In this document: in pieces, positions 1-7,179 of the stretch
Numbering within the stretch: the stretch's first letter is position 1
How the letters are laid out: every line of letters begins with the position of its first letter
Assembly (NCBI GenBank): GCA_019414725.1
Contig: DXLM01000022.1
Location: 2,808-28,321, forward strand
Direction of reading: 5' to 3'
Length of the DNA: 25,514 bases
Source of the DNA: Bacteroides sp.
GTDB lineage: Bacteria; Bacteroidota; Bacteroidia; Bacteroidales; Bacteroidaceae
Made by a program: the position numbers and the translations under genes
The notes under the pieces: model-generated
Told to the model about the DNA's origin: nothing
Database searches by the model: none
What the model saw: the letters and a program-made list of their open reading frames with translations, nothing else

Positions 1-798
1 ACGGAGACAGGCAAGGATGAAACGGGAAAAATTTACTGTTCTGCCATTGTGCCGATGACCGGTAAGTGTCGCGAAACGGTTGCTAACGACCATCAGGAGA
101 TAAAGCTGGTTTTGAAACGAAGCGTGGCGAAGCTGAACCTGTACTTTGCCAAAGCGGACGTGACCGATGCCGGAAAGGGACAGCTCTATATGGGGCGCGG
201 ATTGTACCTTTATAATATACCGGAATACGGGTATCTGTTTCCAAAAGAGAAGTACGAATATACGGGAGCTTTCAATTGTCTGGAAGGAGCGGGTGACAGT
301 TCCGATTCCCGGCATCAGAAAAACGGAAAGGTGATTCTGAGTGCGGGGTGGCCGGAAGAACCGGAGAATGCCCCTCAGGAGGGTACCGATGCGTATGAGG
401 AGTACGAACAGAACCTGAAAGAGAAAACCCATATCAACGAGATTAATGCACTGGCACACGCGGGAAATACAGACCCGGAGCAATTTCAGTGGATGCCGGC
501 CAAACCTGTCTATCTCTTTGCCAACCCTAATGGGATAGCCGACCTTTATCCTTCCGCCCCTGCCGGTGACAAGGAGAAAGGATATTATCTGAAAATACTG
601 TCGCATGAACATAAAGTGGGAAGTGACGGTACGGAAGGACATGAGGCTGATATGCAATATGTGGCTTTGCCCGAAGTGGAAGCCAACATGAACCTGCGGC
701 TGTTTTCCGTTATTTCCATGCATGGACACGTGGCTATGACAGCACATTGGATGATTGTTCCGTGGGAAACCGGAGGCGGAGATGTGGAATTTAATTAG
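1..798 (+). CDS. Fimbrial-subunit-like (FimA/Mfa-type) surface protein, 3' part
   Basis: The reading frame is already open at base 1 and runs 265 codons to a TAG, so the true start and any signal peptide lie outside the window. The first ATG, at 49, is probably internal. A stretch near the beginning (KRSVAKLNLYF) resembles the conserved strand with Arg-[SA]-Val-Ala-[KR]-[LI] found in Bacteroidales fimbrillins and FimB/Mfa2-type subunits. The rest is polar, rich in Gly, Glu and Tyr, and has no membrane segment. The stop is 30 bp before the next gene, a large DUF4906-like lipoprotein, so the two are probably co-transcribed. The family call rests on one motif plus the neighbour. It could be an anchor or accessory subunit rather than a major one. 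Confidence 0.55.
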   Translation, partial: TETGKDETGKIYCSAIVPMTGKCRETVANDHQEIKLVLKRSVAKLNLYFAKADVTDAGKGQLYMGRGLYLYNIPEYGYLFPKEKYEYTGAFNCLEGAGDSSDSRHQKNGKVILSAGWPEEPENAPQEGTDAYEEYEQNLKEKTHINEINALAHAGNTDPEQFQWMPAKPVYLFANPNGIADLYPSAPAGDKEKGYYLKILSHEHKVGSDGTEGHEADMQYVALPEVEANMNLRLFSVISMHGHVAMTAHWMIVPWETGGGDVEFN

Positions 799-828
799 GC
801 AGACGAATAACAGACAAAAATATACAGC

Positions 829-3800
829 ATGATGAAAAAAACAGTGAATCATATTCTGGCGGCGGGACTGTTGGCGCTCCTGTCGCTTGCATCTTGCACC
901 GATGAGTTCATCGAAGGAAACGACTTGCAGGGAGTAGACCGTGACAAGCGGGTGGAGGTGAGGCTTCCGTTCGGTGTGGGACGTGGCATCACTACCACGA
1001 TTACAACCCGTGCGGCAGGTGGAGAGATTGATTATGACTCCCAGCTTTCGGGCGTGATGGCTTTTGTATATGAAGCGAAGAGCGACAATCCGGAAGAAAA
1101 TGAGTTGTTGGCCTATCATCTGTTCTCCAATCCGTCCAATAAGCCGCTGGAAGGCGCTACCGGCGGATGGATTGCCGATAATGACGACCCTACGTGCGGT
1201 GAAATCAAGTTCTATGTTCCGGTGGGCGATGTGTATATCTATCTGTTGGGCAATGCGCAAAGTTCGTTCCTTAATTTCTTTCCGGGAGTATCGGGTGGGG
1301 ATGCGCTGGGCACTCAGGCGGAGTTTTTTGAAAAAGCAACCCCGAAGTGGAACGGAAACATACACAGCGTAGACGGTTATCTGCCGCTTACGGGTATGGT
1401 GAACAACAATACAGGATTATGTCATGTGAACGAACAGGGGCAAATCAGTTATACGGATGAAGAGGGAAAAACTCATACACTGTTGCCGGACGGTAAACAC
1501 GATGAAGACAACTCGTTTGTGCTGAAACGCCTGATGAGCAAGATTACAATGAATATCAGGGAAGGTAAAGGAGTGAAGTTTACGGCGCGAGATTACACGG
1601 TTCGCCATATACCTCATTATGTGTCGCCCACCGCACAGGCGTGGACGGAAGAAGAGCGGGACCGTATCCTGGTGGAAGATGCCAAGCCGGTGAATTTCGG
1701 TTTACTGGATTCTCTCACTTTTACTATATACCTGCCGGAGAACATACGCAAGGTAAGACCCGGCGTGGAGATTACCGAATACAGGCAGCGGGATAAGGTG
1801 GTGAAGACTGCCGACAATAAAAATACGGAAGAGACCGCTCCCGATGATTTTCATGCTGATAATGCCGATAATCACAAAGGGCACTACAAGTTTGAGTTTG
1901 CTCCGAAAGCTTCTACTTATATTGAACTGACCGGATGGTTTGAAAATGCAGACAAGACGGTTGCTGCCGATGTCCGTTATTATATCCATTTGGGTAATTT
2001 CGGGAAAGACCTCAATCACTTCAGCGTGGAGCGCGACCATCACTATACGTATAATGTAACCATCAACGGAGTGGATGATATAGTGGTGGAAGTGGAAGAT
2101 GAGAACGAAAAGACTCCGGGAGCGGAAGGAGTGGTGTTCAAGCATGAGGCTTTCGCACATATCGATGCCCATTTTGACCAGGTGGAGATGAAATTCATGC
2201 GGAAAGATATTGAGAAGGGTGTCTATCTGTATACCGACACACCTTTCGGGGTCATGGGAGTGATGTATTATCCTAAAGGTACTCCCGACGGAGGTTCGGA
2301 AGGCAAATGTGTATCCGTGAGCAGTTTCGGTATTACCAAAGAGGTGGCACAAGGCTATCTGGCGTGGCTGGAGTTTGCGAAAGAGACGAAAAAGGATAAC
2401 TATTTCTATAATGGAACAAAACCGGATAAGGAAAGCCCCTATCTCCTGGAATACTATCATCCTGACAAGGTGAAAAGTGTGTTCGATGCACTCGATGGGT
2501 TTTATGCAAGCAAGGAGGATTCGGCGTACTACACCTGCTTTGTGGATGAGAACTTTTATGAAAGACATCCCGACCCGCGTATTACGGTACCGGTACATCT
2601 GAAAGATTTTATCAACTGCAAGGACCGTATCTTCTCGCTTGCTACCGACCTCGAGTTCAGCCAAGATGGTAAGAGCGCGGTGTCGCAGTCGGTTTATACG
2701 CTGAAACAACGTTCCATTGCCTGCTTCTATGATATGAACGATGAGACTCTCAATAAATTCGGCTTGGAGTCGGTGGAAGAGCAGAAGCACATCCTGTATG
2801 AGCCAGAACCGGGCGAGAGGGAAGTTTGGGACGGCAGAAAGAATACTTGGCAAAAGCTGGATGGTCAGGTTGGAAATTGTAATATGCATGGTATGGAATG
2901 GGGGCTTAAAAAATCACCTTTCCTATCCGGTTTTATACTGAGGAAAGATGGAAGTCTGAAGGAATCCCGACCGATTAGCGGACAGGCCGACGATCCGGTT
3001 ATCATGCTGATACGTAACCGTGATTTGAACGGCAACGGCTATCTGGACGAGGAAGAACTGCGCTGGTATGTACCTGCCATAGGGCAATTGGTGGGTATGT
3101 GGCTGGGAGAGCCTGCCATGGCAAAAGAAGCTGCCTTGTGGAAATCGTCTTTCGATATATATATAGGAGCAGACGGGAAAAAGATAAACAAGGATCCCGT
3201 ACAGGGATATACGGCCAGTACATACGGTCCTTATTCCACAATATGGTCGGAACTGGGAGGATACATAAGTCATACGTATCTGAGGCACATGATTAGTGTG
3301 AGGAGCTTGGGAAGCGGAGTCGTGAGTGGCAGGATGGACAGGGAAGTTTCGTCTCCTTATTACAAATACGATGAAGCAAGCCGTACACTGGAAGTCTTTT
3401 TGGCGGACGAAGCCATGCGCTCGTTCAGTTACCGGGAGCTTCAACCCCATAACGAACGTGATACGCAGAACCGCTTGTACAAGAAATTCCAGCTGGCACA
3501 AGAACCCATGCTAATGGATGTGACTGCGGAATTTGAGTGCAAGGATCCGAATCACCTGAGATTTGATAAAGATACTCCCAGTAAGGTAACATGGACAGGT
3601 ACGACATTGAAACTTATTGAGATAGACAATGCCAAACGAGATAAGTTTACCATAGCCCAAGACTATCACGAAGCAGGAGACGGAGTGACCCCCGCCGGAG
3701 CGTGGCGCTTGCCCAATGAACGCGAGCTGACATTGATTCAGCTGGCATTCAACTTCTTCCAGGATGAGGACAACCTGCCTTTCTCGCCCATGGTGAAGCC

Positions 3801-4158
3801 GGGAGACAAGGATGCCGTAGGTGATGCTTACGGCTGGTACAACCCACTCAGTCTGACATGCGATTTAAGTGATAAAAGGAAGCATAACTTTAAGCACCGG
3901 CTTTGCGCCGTGTTCCATTGCCGTACGGCGTATTCTTACAGCCGCTATTATCCCGGTAGACACGAATATACGCCTACCGGCTACATACTGAACTATTGGA
4001 AGACCGATTCGGAACTGGAGTTGCTGAAAATTCGCCGGGTAGAAATGCATATGATGCCCTACTATTCAGATGAGAGAGGCATGGTGGAGGAAGACAAGGA
4101 AGAACGGAAAAAATACGGCAGAGCCGGTGTGTTCTGTGTGCGCGATGTGAGATACTGA
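829..4158 (+). CDS. Large DUF4906-type lipoprotein with EF-hand-like loop and Fib_succ_major-like C-terminus
   Basis: This 1109-residue protein starts with a lipoprotein signal peptide: two Lys, a hydrophobic stretch, then a lipobox LASC with Cys23. It is therefore exported and lipid-anchored. Residues about 135-143 (VYIYLLGNA) and an R-L-M-S-K-I strand near 235 look like the N-terminal domain of Mfa/FimA-type subunits. Residues 732-743 form a canonical 12-residue EF-hand-type loop (DLNGNGYLDEEE) followed by the L-R-W-Y pattern common in DUF4906 proteins. Near residues 957-970 WRLPNERELTLI begins a Fib_succ_major/DUF1566-like domain that ends in FCVRDVRY, typical for that fold. ATG codons at 829 and 832 are both possible starts. 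The gene follows the fimbrial-like gene by 30 bp and is closed by a strong terminator. A role in surface-fibre assembly or as a tip adhesin is inferred from context only. Confidence 0.75.
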   Translation: MMKKTVNHILAAGLLALLSLASCTDEFIEGNDLQGVDRDKRVEVRLPFGVGRGITTTITTRAAGGEIDYDSQLSGVMAFVYEAKSDNPEENELLAYHLFSNPSNKPLEGATGGWIADNDDPTCGEIKFYVPVGDVYIYLLGNAQSSFLNFFPGVSGGDALGTQAEFFEKATPKWNGNIHSVDGYLPLTGMVNNNTGLCHVNEQGQISYTDEEGKTHTLLPDGKHDEDNSFVLKRLMSKITMNIREGKGVKFTARDYTVRHIPHYVSPTAQAWTEEERDRILVEDAKPVNFGLLDSLTFTIYLPENIRKVRPGVEITEYRQRDKVVKTADNKNTEETAPDDFHADNADNHKGHYKFEFAPKASTYIELTGWFENADKTVAADVRYYIHLGNFGKDLNHFSVERDHHYTYNVTINGVDDIVVEVEDENEKTPGAEGVVFKHEAFAHIDAHFDQVEMKFMRKDIEKGVYLYTDTPFGVMGVMYYPKGTPDGGSEGKCVSVSSFGITKEVAQGYLAWLEFAKETKKDNYFYNGTKPDKESPYLLEYYHPDKVKSVFDALDGFYASKEDSAYYTCFVDENFYERHPDPRITVPVHLKDFINCKDRIFSLATDLEFSQDGKSAVSQSVYTLKQRSIACFYDMNDETLNKFGLESVEEQKHILYEPEPGEREVWDGRKNTWQKLDGQVGNCNMHGMEWGLKKSPFLSGFILRKDGSLKESRPISGQADDPVIMLIRNRDLNGNGYLDEEELRWYVPAIGQLVGMWLGEPAMAKEAALWKSSFDIYIGADGKKINKDPVQGYTASTYGPYSTIWSELGGYISHTYLRHMISVRSLGSGVVSGRMDREVSSPYYKYDEASRTLEVFLADEAMRSFSYRELQPHNERDTQNRLYKKFQLAQEPMLMDVTAEFECKDPNHLRFDKDTPSKVTWTGTTLKLIEIDNAKRDKFTIAQDYHEAGDGVTPAGAWRLPNERELTLIQLAFNFFQDEDNLPFSPMVKPGDKDAVGDAYGWYNPLSLTCDLSDKRKHNFKHRLCAVFHCRTAYSYSRYYPGRHEYTPTGYILNYWKTDSELELLKIRRVEMHMMPYYSDERGMVEEDKEERKKYGRAGVFCVRDVRY

Positions 4159-4233
4159 TCCGTAGGAATAACCGGATAGTTTTCCATTTTTCCGTTTAGG
4201 CGAATCTTATTTAGGGGAACACCTAAGGATACA

Positions 4234-4286
4234 AACAAGCCGGCTAATTCAAATATTTTTAGAATGAATTGGCTGGCTTGTTTTTT
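4234..4286 (+). terminator. Rho-independent terminator after the fimbrial-type operon
   Basis: Two 18-nt arms (4234-4251 and 4265-4282) pair at 16 positions by Watson-Crick rules and at the other two by G-U. The loop is 13 nt and the distal arm ends in a run of six T. It lies 76 bp past the stop of the 1109-residue lipoprotein gene and most likely ends that transcript. The hairpin is near-symmetrical, so it could also stop transcription coming from the right. Confidence 0.8.
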
Positions 4287-4391
4287 GTTGAGCATTTCTA
4301 AAAAAAGCTGTTGGAAATGGGGTACAACTTGTAGTGGTCGTGGTATGTCAAAGCAATGGTATTTAAGCTTCAGCTCTCGCTGGAAAGTTCG

Positions 4392-4501
4392 GGGTATTTA
4401 TACCCTCATGCCCTCACTGTATGTATAATGGATTTATTATGAATGACTTATATGATAATGGTAAAAAAAATTGCTCTCACTTATACTCTCATGCCCTCAC
4501 T
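4392..4501. repeat. Paired 20-bp direct repeats, first one joined to a palindrome
   Basis: Bases 4399-4418 and 4482-4501 share TATACNCTCATGCCCTCACT, differing at one position, with 83 bp between starts. Each copy also contains the hexamer CCCTCA (or TCTCA in copy two) followed by CCCTCA, a small tandem repeat. The first copy overlaps a perfect palindrome, GGGTAT-TT-ATACCC, at 4392-4405. No coding potential is seen. Function is unknown; a protein-binding site or a remnant of a repeated element are both possible. Confidence 0.6.
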
Positions 4502-4689
4502 ACGTTTTGAAGTTGATTTTCACATAATATGCTTGCTGTCAGCCATATATTCTTTTTTATAGACAGTTCCTGCCTGGTATAAAGTAGGGCGTTTTCAAGC
4601 CTTTTCCTCGTAAGAAATGCGCATGAAAGAGGAAACTTCCACGAAATGATAGCTTACGGATTCGCGGCAGCGGTAAAAAAGAACAAGAC

Positions 4690-4776
4690 ATTTTAAAAAA
4701 AGCTCTTGTTCTTTTAAAAAAAGGCGGTTATCTTTTTTAAAAAGCTCTTGATTTTTTTTTAAAACGCCCTTGTCTT
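4690..4776. repeat. Degenerate 21-bp tandem repeat tract (T-run/A-run units)
   Basis: About four units, each made of 4-10 T, 4-7 A and then a short GC-containing piece (AGCTCTTG, GGCGGTTATC, AGCTCTTGA, CGCCCTTGTC). A 12-bp word AAAAAGCTCTTG occurs exactly at 4697-4708 and 4739-4750, 42 bp apart, which is two 21-bp periods. On the minus strand the tract is an open frame giving heptads with Leu-Phe and Lys-rich pairs. It could be slippage-prone non-coding DNA or part of a small protein; I favour non-coding. Confidence 0.55.
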
Positions 4777-4922
4777 TGATATGGAATTTTATTCTGGACT
4801 GAGGCATTTTACATATACATACGCATAAGCTCGTACGTAGGTATAGCCTTGTATGGATGTATGTGCAAAAGCGTGTTTATACCCGTTCTCTTTGTATTTC
4901 TTTAAATGCTTTTCACTTATTC

Positions 4923-5366
4923 TTATTGAATTTGTGCATTGATTTCGTTTCTGAACTTTATAGGATTGGTGATAAAGTCAAATTTGTTGGTGACCCCGCC
5001 TGTAGTAACTACAATAGAACCAAAACCGAGCATACGTCCCATGAGGCTTTGATTAATCCGTATTCCTTCGCATTTGTTTAAAACCAATTCAAGGGCATCC
5101 CGGTTTAAAATACCGGATTTTAGAATGACTTTCTTGTTTGTGACAACATATTCAGCTCCCATCTTAAGAAGAATTCTTTTTATCAATTGGAATAATCCTG
5201 ACAACAATAGAAATATGCTGACATAATAGAATAATCCGGTTTGTGCGGAAGAAAAGAAGGCGCTTAATAATAGTAGTATTACCGGATATGCAAATATATA
5301 CCAGTGAATATCTGCTTTGTATTTAATTTCTTCACCAGCTTGTAGATTGTTTTGGATATAGCTCAT
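4923..5366 (-). CDS. Membrane protein with bacterial PH domain (bPH_2 / DUF304 type)
   Basis: The product has 147 residues. Two hydrophobic segments lie at about 24-39 and 44-62, followed by a soluble part from about 68 with the typical bPH_2 pattern: EYVVTNKKVILKSGIL, a basic/acidic strand ELVLNKCEGI, then a Gly-rich strand G-S-I-V-V-T-T-G-G. In this family the PH fold sits on the membrane face after a short hairpin of helices; its ligand is generally unknown. The gene stands alone, reads leftward away from the next minus-strand gene, and has a good Bacteroidetes-type -7 element 45-52 bp upstream of its ATG. No function beyond membrane association can be claimed. Confidence 0.8.
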   Translation of the reverse strand: MSYIQNNLQAGEEIKYKADIHWYIFAYPVILLLLSAFFSSAQTGLFYYVSIFLLLSGLFQLIKRILLKMGAEYVVTNKKVILKSGILNRDALELVLNKCEGIRINQSLMGRMLGFGSIVVTTGGVTNKFDFITNPIKFRNEINAQIQ

Positions 5367-5410
5367 CGTTTTTGTAAATTAATAAATTGCATAATTTTAT
5401 TATCAAGAGA

Positions 5411-5441
5411 CAAATATACAAATAATCAGAATGGTGTGAAA
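5411..5441 (-). promoter_or_regulatory. Predicted Bacteroidetes promoter of the PH-domain gene
   Basis: On the minus strand TATATTTG (plus coordinates 5411-5418) matches the -7 consensus TAnnTTTG. Exactly 19 bp further upstream is TTTC (5438-5441), one mismatch from the -33 TTTG. The 5' untranslated part would be about 40 nt of AT-rich sequence. Confidence 0.6.
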
Positions 5442-5451
5442 TAAATCTAGA

Positions 5452-5480
5452 TTTATTTTAAGGCTGAAACTTAAAATAAA
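5452..5480 (-). terminator. Perfect AT-rich hairpin, possible terminator
   Basis: Two perfect 11-nt arms (TTTATTTTAAG at 5452-5462 and its complement at 5470-5480) flank a 7-nt loop. It lies 55 bp past the stop of the minus-strand secreted protein gene and just upstream of the promoter of the PH-domain gene. The stem is nearly all A/T and has no long U-run after it, so termination would be weak. A role as a protein-binding site is also possible. Confidence 0.4.
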
Positions 5481-5534
5481 AACAATTCTTACTTGTTCTT
5501 ATTCTTGTCAATCTCTCTCTTATTATCAAATGTT

Positions 5535-5969
5535 TTATTCTTGTACTTGCTGTTTCAAGAATTTGTAATCCTTATAATTTTTTCCTCTCTTTATTCGGAA
5601 AGTTAGTTTATGCCATTCATCTTTTGTTAGGGGGATATCCACGTTCATGCAAAAATAGCAGGTTTCGTAGCCAATAAGAGGAGAAATCCATATTTTTCCT
5701 ATACATTCTTTCTTGCCGGAGTTGGAATAATATAAAAGACAGCGTACTCTTCTTATTTGTATGCTGTCTTCATTGCATACTTTTACCTCTATACGTTTAC
5801 CTTTTCCGATGTTGTAGAATTGGGGAGCAGACATTTTTATTTTGTTTAAAATACTATCTTTATCATTTACACTGACTACGACGAACTTCTCTATATTGTT
5901 TGGCGATTGGGAGAAAGTGCTTTTTGTGGCAAACAACAATATTAAAAGTAATGTTATAATTTTTTTCAT
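5535..5969 (-). CDS. Small secreted protein of unknown function
   Basis: The 144-residue product has a clear N-terminal signal peptide: MKK, then a Leu/Ile-rich core, then a T-F-S-Q site around residues 18-21. The mature part is mixed alpha/beta in character, rich in Lys, Ile and Tyr, and contains six Cys (for example the CYFC pair near residues 107-110). I do not recognise the family. The C-terminal half (W-I-S-P-L-I-G-Y-E-T-C through W-H-K-L-T-F-R-I) could form a small beta-sandwich, but that is a guess. The gene is monocistronic: 168 bp separate it from the downstream PH-domain gene, and a 514-bp gap precedes it. Confidence 0.6.
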   Translation of the reverse strand: MKKIITLLLILLFATKSTFSQSPNNIEKFVVVSVNDKDSILNKIKMSAPQFYNIGKGKRIEVKVCNEDSIQIRRVRCLLYYSNSGKKECIGKIWISPLIGYETCYFCMNVDIPLTKDEWHKLTFRIKRGKNYKDYKFLKQQVQE

Positions 5970-6483
5970 GTGATTGGACTTGTTGGTTAAAGCAGTAGCA
6001 GATTATTAATTAAGAATTTATTCTTCCGATAATAAATACTTCATACTGCAAAGTAAATGTTTTTTGTTTTAAGGGTTATAATTGTTAAAATGCAAAAATA
6101 GCCTGCATCCGCTAATCTGTCAAGGGCTGTTTTTCATAAAAAATGTTCAATTCTTTGGTATTTCTTTGGGGTTTTCTTGGTATGAAATTTCTGATAGATT
6201 ATATGAAAAGTGATTTGGAGGCTATTGAAATTCTTTTAGAGTGGTGCATTAAGCGATGGGATGTTTTAAAAGTCTGGTTGGCATTTTAATGCTTTATCTT
6301 TGTAATTTGAACAAAAAGTAATAAATAAAAGAGGTATATGGACATTCTTGTATGGAGTGGTCTTGGAAACTCCGATTATTTGGAAAAATGATGTCGTTTT
6401 CCAATATATATTTGTACTTTTGGCTGAAAAGAAAAAAAAGGTATATCCCGTGTTTATATCGGGTGTGTTTATATGTATTTTAA
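5970..6483. other. Intergenic region between divergent genes, with hairpin and promoter elements
   Basis: This 514-bp AT-rich region has no ORF of note. It contains an imperfect hairpin (AAAAATAGCC at 6094-6103 with GGCTGTTTTT at 6125-6134, one G-U pair), which lies between divergent genes where no terminator is expected. A -7 element TATCTTTG is at 6295-6302. An 8-bp inverted repeat beside two adjacent -7 elements lies at 6380-6422. Short direct repeats GTGTTTATAT occur at 6450-6459 and 6465-6474 just before the regulator gene. Confidence 0.5.
6380..6422 (+). promoter_or_regulatory. Predicted promoter/operator of the Crp/Fnr-family gene
   Basis: A perfect inverted repeat TTGGAAAA-N9-TTTTCCAA spans 6380-6404. 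Immediately after it are two tandem -7-type elements, TATATTTG (6407-6414) and TACTTTTG (6415-6422). The gene start is 61 bp further on. No good -33 TTTG is found at 19 bp, and the inverted repeat occupies that place, which fits an activator- or repressor-controlled promoter. Autoregulation by the regulator is inferred, not shown. Confidence 0.4.
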
Positions 6484-7062
6484 ATGGACTACGGTTTTAT
6501 GACAAACATTATAGATAATATGCTCTCTTTGTGTCCGGTTTCTGAAGATACGATACAAGAACTGAAAAAATGTATGATTTTATGTCGTTTCCCTAAGAAA
6601 TATCAGTTAATAAAGGAGAATACATTTTGTAAATCAGCTTATTTCATAGAAAAAGGAATGACACGTTCTTTCTGGCTTGTAAATGGAGAAGAAATAACAA
6701 CCTCCTTTTCATGGGAAGGAGGTATTGTTTTCAGTATGGACGAGTTGTACTATAATAAGCCGAGCGAGGAATTTGTGGAAACGCTTGAAGATGTAGTTGT
6801 TTACAAAATATCATTAGCTGATTTAACCAGACTGTTTCAGACTAATATTGAATTGGCTAATTGGGGGAGGATTATTCATCAAAATGAGTACAGGCGTTTG
6901 CATCGTTCTCACAAAGAACGGCTGACTTTGCCAGCAAAGGAAAGATATGAGGAGTTTAAACAACAGTTTCCTCAGATATGCCAACGGGTGAAGTTAAGGT
7001 ATATTGCATCTTATTTGGGTATAACACTTCCCACACTTAGTCGTCTCCGAGCTAAGAAATAA
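6484..7062 (+). CDS. Crp/Fnr-family transcriptional regulator
   Basis: The product has 192 residues. About residues 15-130 follow the cyclic-nucleotide-binding-like jelly roll: KYQLIKENTFCKSAYFIEKG matches the beta strands and glycine turns of the domain, then FSWEGGIVFS and an EDVVVYKISLADL strand. A helix follows (about 125-160), and the C-terminus (about 165-190, LRYIASYLGITLPTLSRLR) is a compact helix-turn-helix of the type seen in small Bacteroidetes Crp-like proteins. No cAMP-binding Arg/Ser pair or Fe-S cysteine cluster is evident, so the ligand is unknown. ATG at 6484 is chosen; Met6 (6499) is an alternative. The gene immediately downstream is an acyltransferase with a Fnr-like palindrome before it, a likely target. 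Confidence 0.85.
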   Translation: MDYGFMTNIIDNMLSLCPVSEDTIQELKKCMILCRFPKKYQLIKENTFCKSAYFIEKGMTRSFWLVNGEEITTSFSWEGGIVFSMDELYYNKPSEEFVETLEDVVVYKISLADLTRLFQTNIELANWGRIIHQNEYRRLHRSHKERLTLPAKERYEEFKQQFPQICQRVKLRYIASYLGITLPTLSRLRAKK

Positions 7063-7080
7063 TTTATGTATTGCTGATTT

Positions 7081-7096
7081 TTTGTCATAGGACAAA
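7081..7096. promoter_or_regulatory. Fnr/Crp-like operator palindrome
   Basis: TTTGTC-ATAG-GACAAA is a perfect 6-bp inverted repeat with a 4-bp centre. The classical Fnr site is TTGAT-N4-ATCAA, so the half-site spacing and outer TTG/CAA match while the inner bases differ. It lies 19 bp after the regulator stop codon and 21 bp before the next -7 element. Binding by the neighbouring regulator is inferred. Confidence 0.45.
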
Positions 7097-7117
7097 TTTA
7101 AAAGCCTTTAAGTTGTG

Positions 7118-7125
7118 TAACTTTG
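7118..7125 (+). promoter_or_regulatory. Predicted -7 element of the acyltransferase gene
   Basis: TAACTTTG matches TAnnTTTG exactly and lies 54 bp before the ATG at 7180. No TTTG is found at the normal -33 distance; the palindrome at 7081-7096 is centred about 40 bp upstream of the implied start site, as expected for a promoter that needs an activator. Confidence 0.5.
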
Positions 7126-7179
7126 CAGCATTATTAGTAACAGTTAAAAAGAATCAATTATTAAATCTATTAATTTATT

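Larger units (their letters stand above)
4287..4922. other. AT-rich intergenic stretch with short repeats, no convincing gene
   Basis: This 636-bp stretch has no ORF I can defend as a gene. It holds a 14-bp palindrome and a pair of 20-bp direct repeats (4392-4501) and a homopolymer-rich tandem repeat tract (about 4690-4776). A 70-codon minus-strand ORF (4595-4807) covers the tract. Because the repeat unit is about 21 bp, that frame reads as 7-residue repeats, but composition and the lack of any recognisable domain argue against a normal gene. The stretch separates the terminator of the fimbrial-type operon from the 3' end of the PH-domain gene. Confidence 0.5.

Noticed and set aside
1702..2889. 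395-codon open frame on the minus strand inside the large lipoprotein gene
   Set aside because: It is antisense to a protein with clear signal peptide and domains; its own translation is His/Ile-rich with no domain and no start context.
4390..4510. CRISPR array
   Set aside because: Only two imperfect copies of a 20-bp word, no regular spacers and no cas genes.
4595..4807. 70-codon minus-strand ORF as a gene
   Set aside because: It is built on the A/T homopolymer repeat tract and has no clear promoter or ribosome-binding site; kept only as a repeat observation.
4857..5081. 74-codon plus-strand ORF overlapping the PH-domain gene end
   Set aside because: Antisense to a recognisable domain and without family resemblance.
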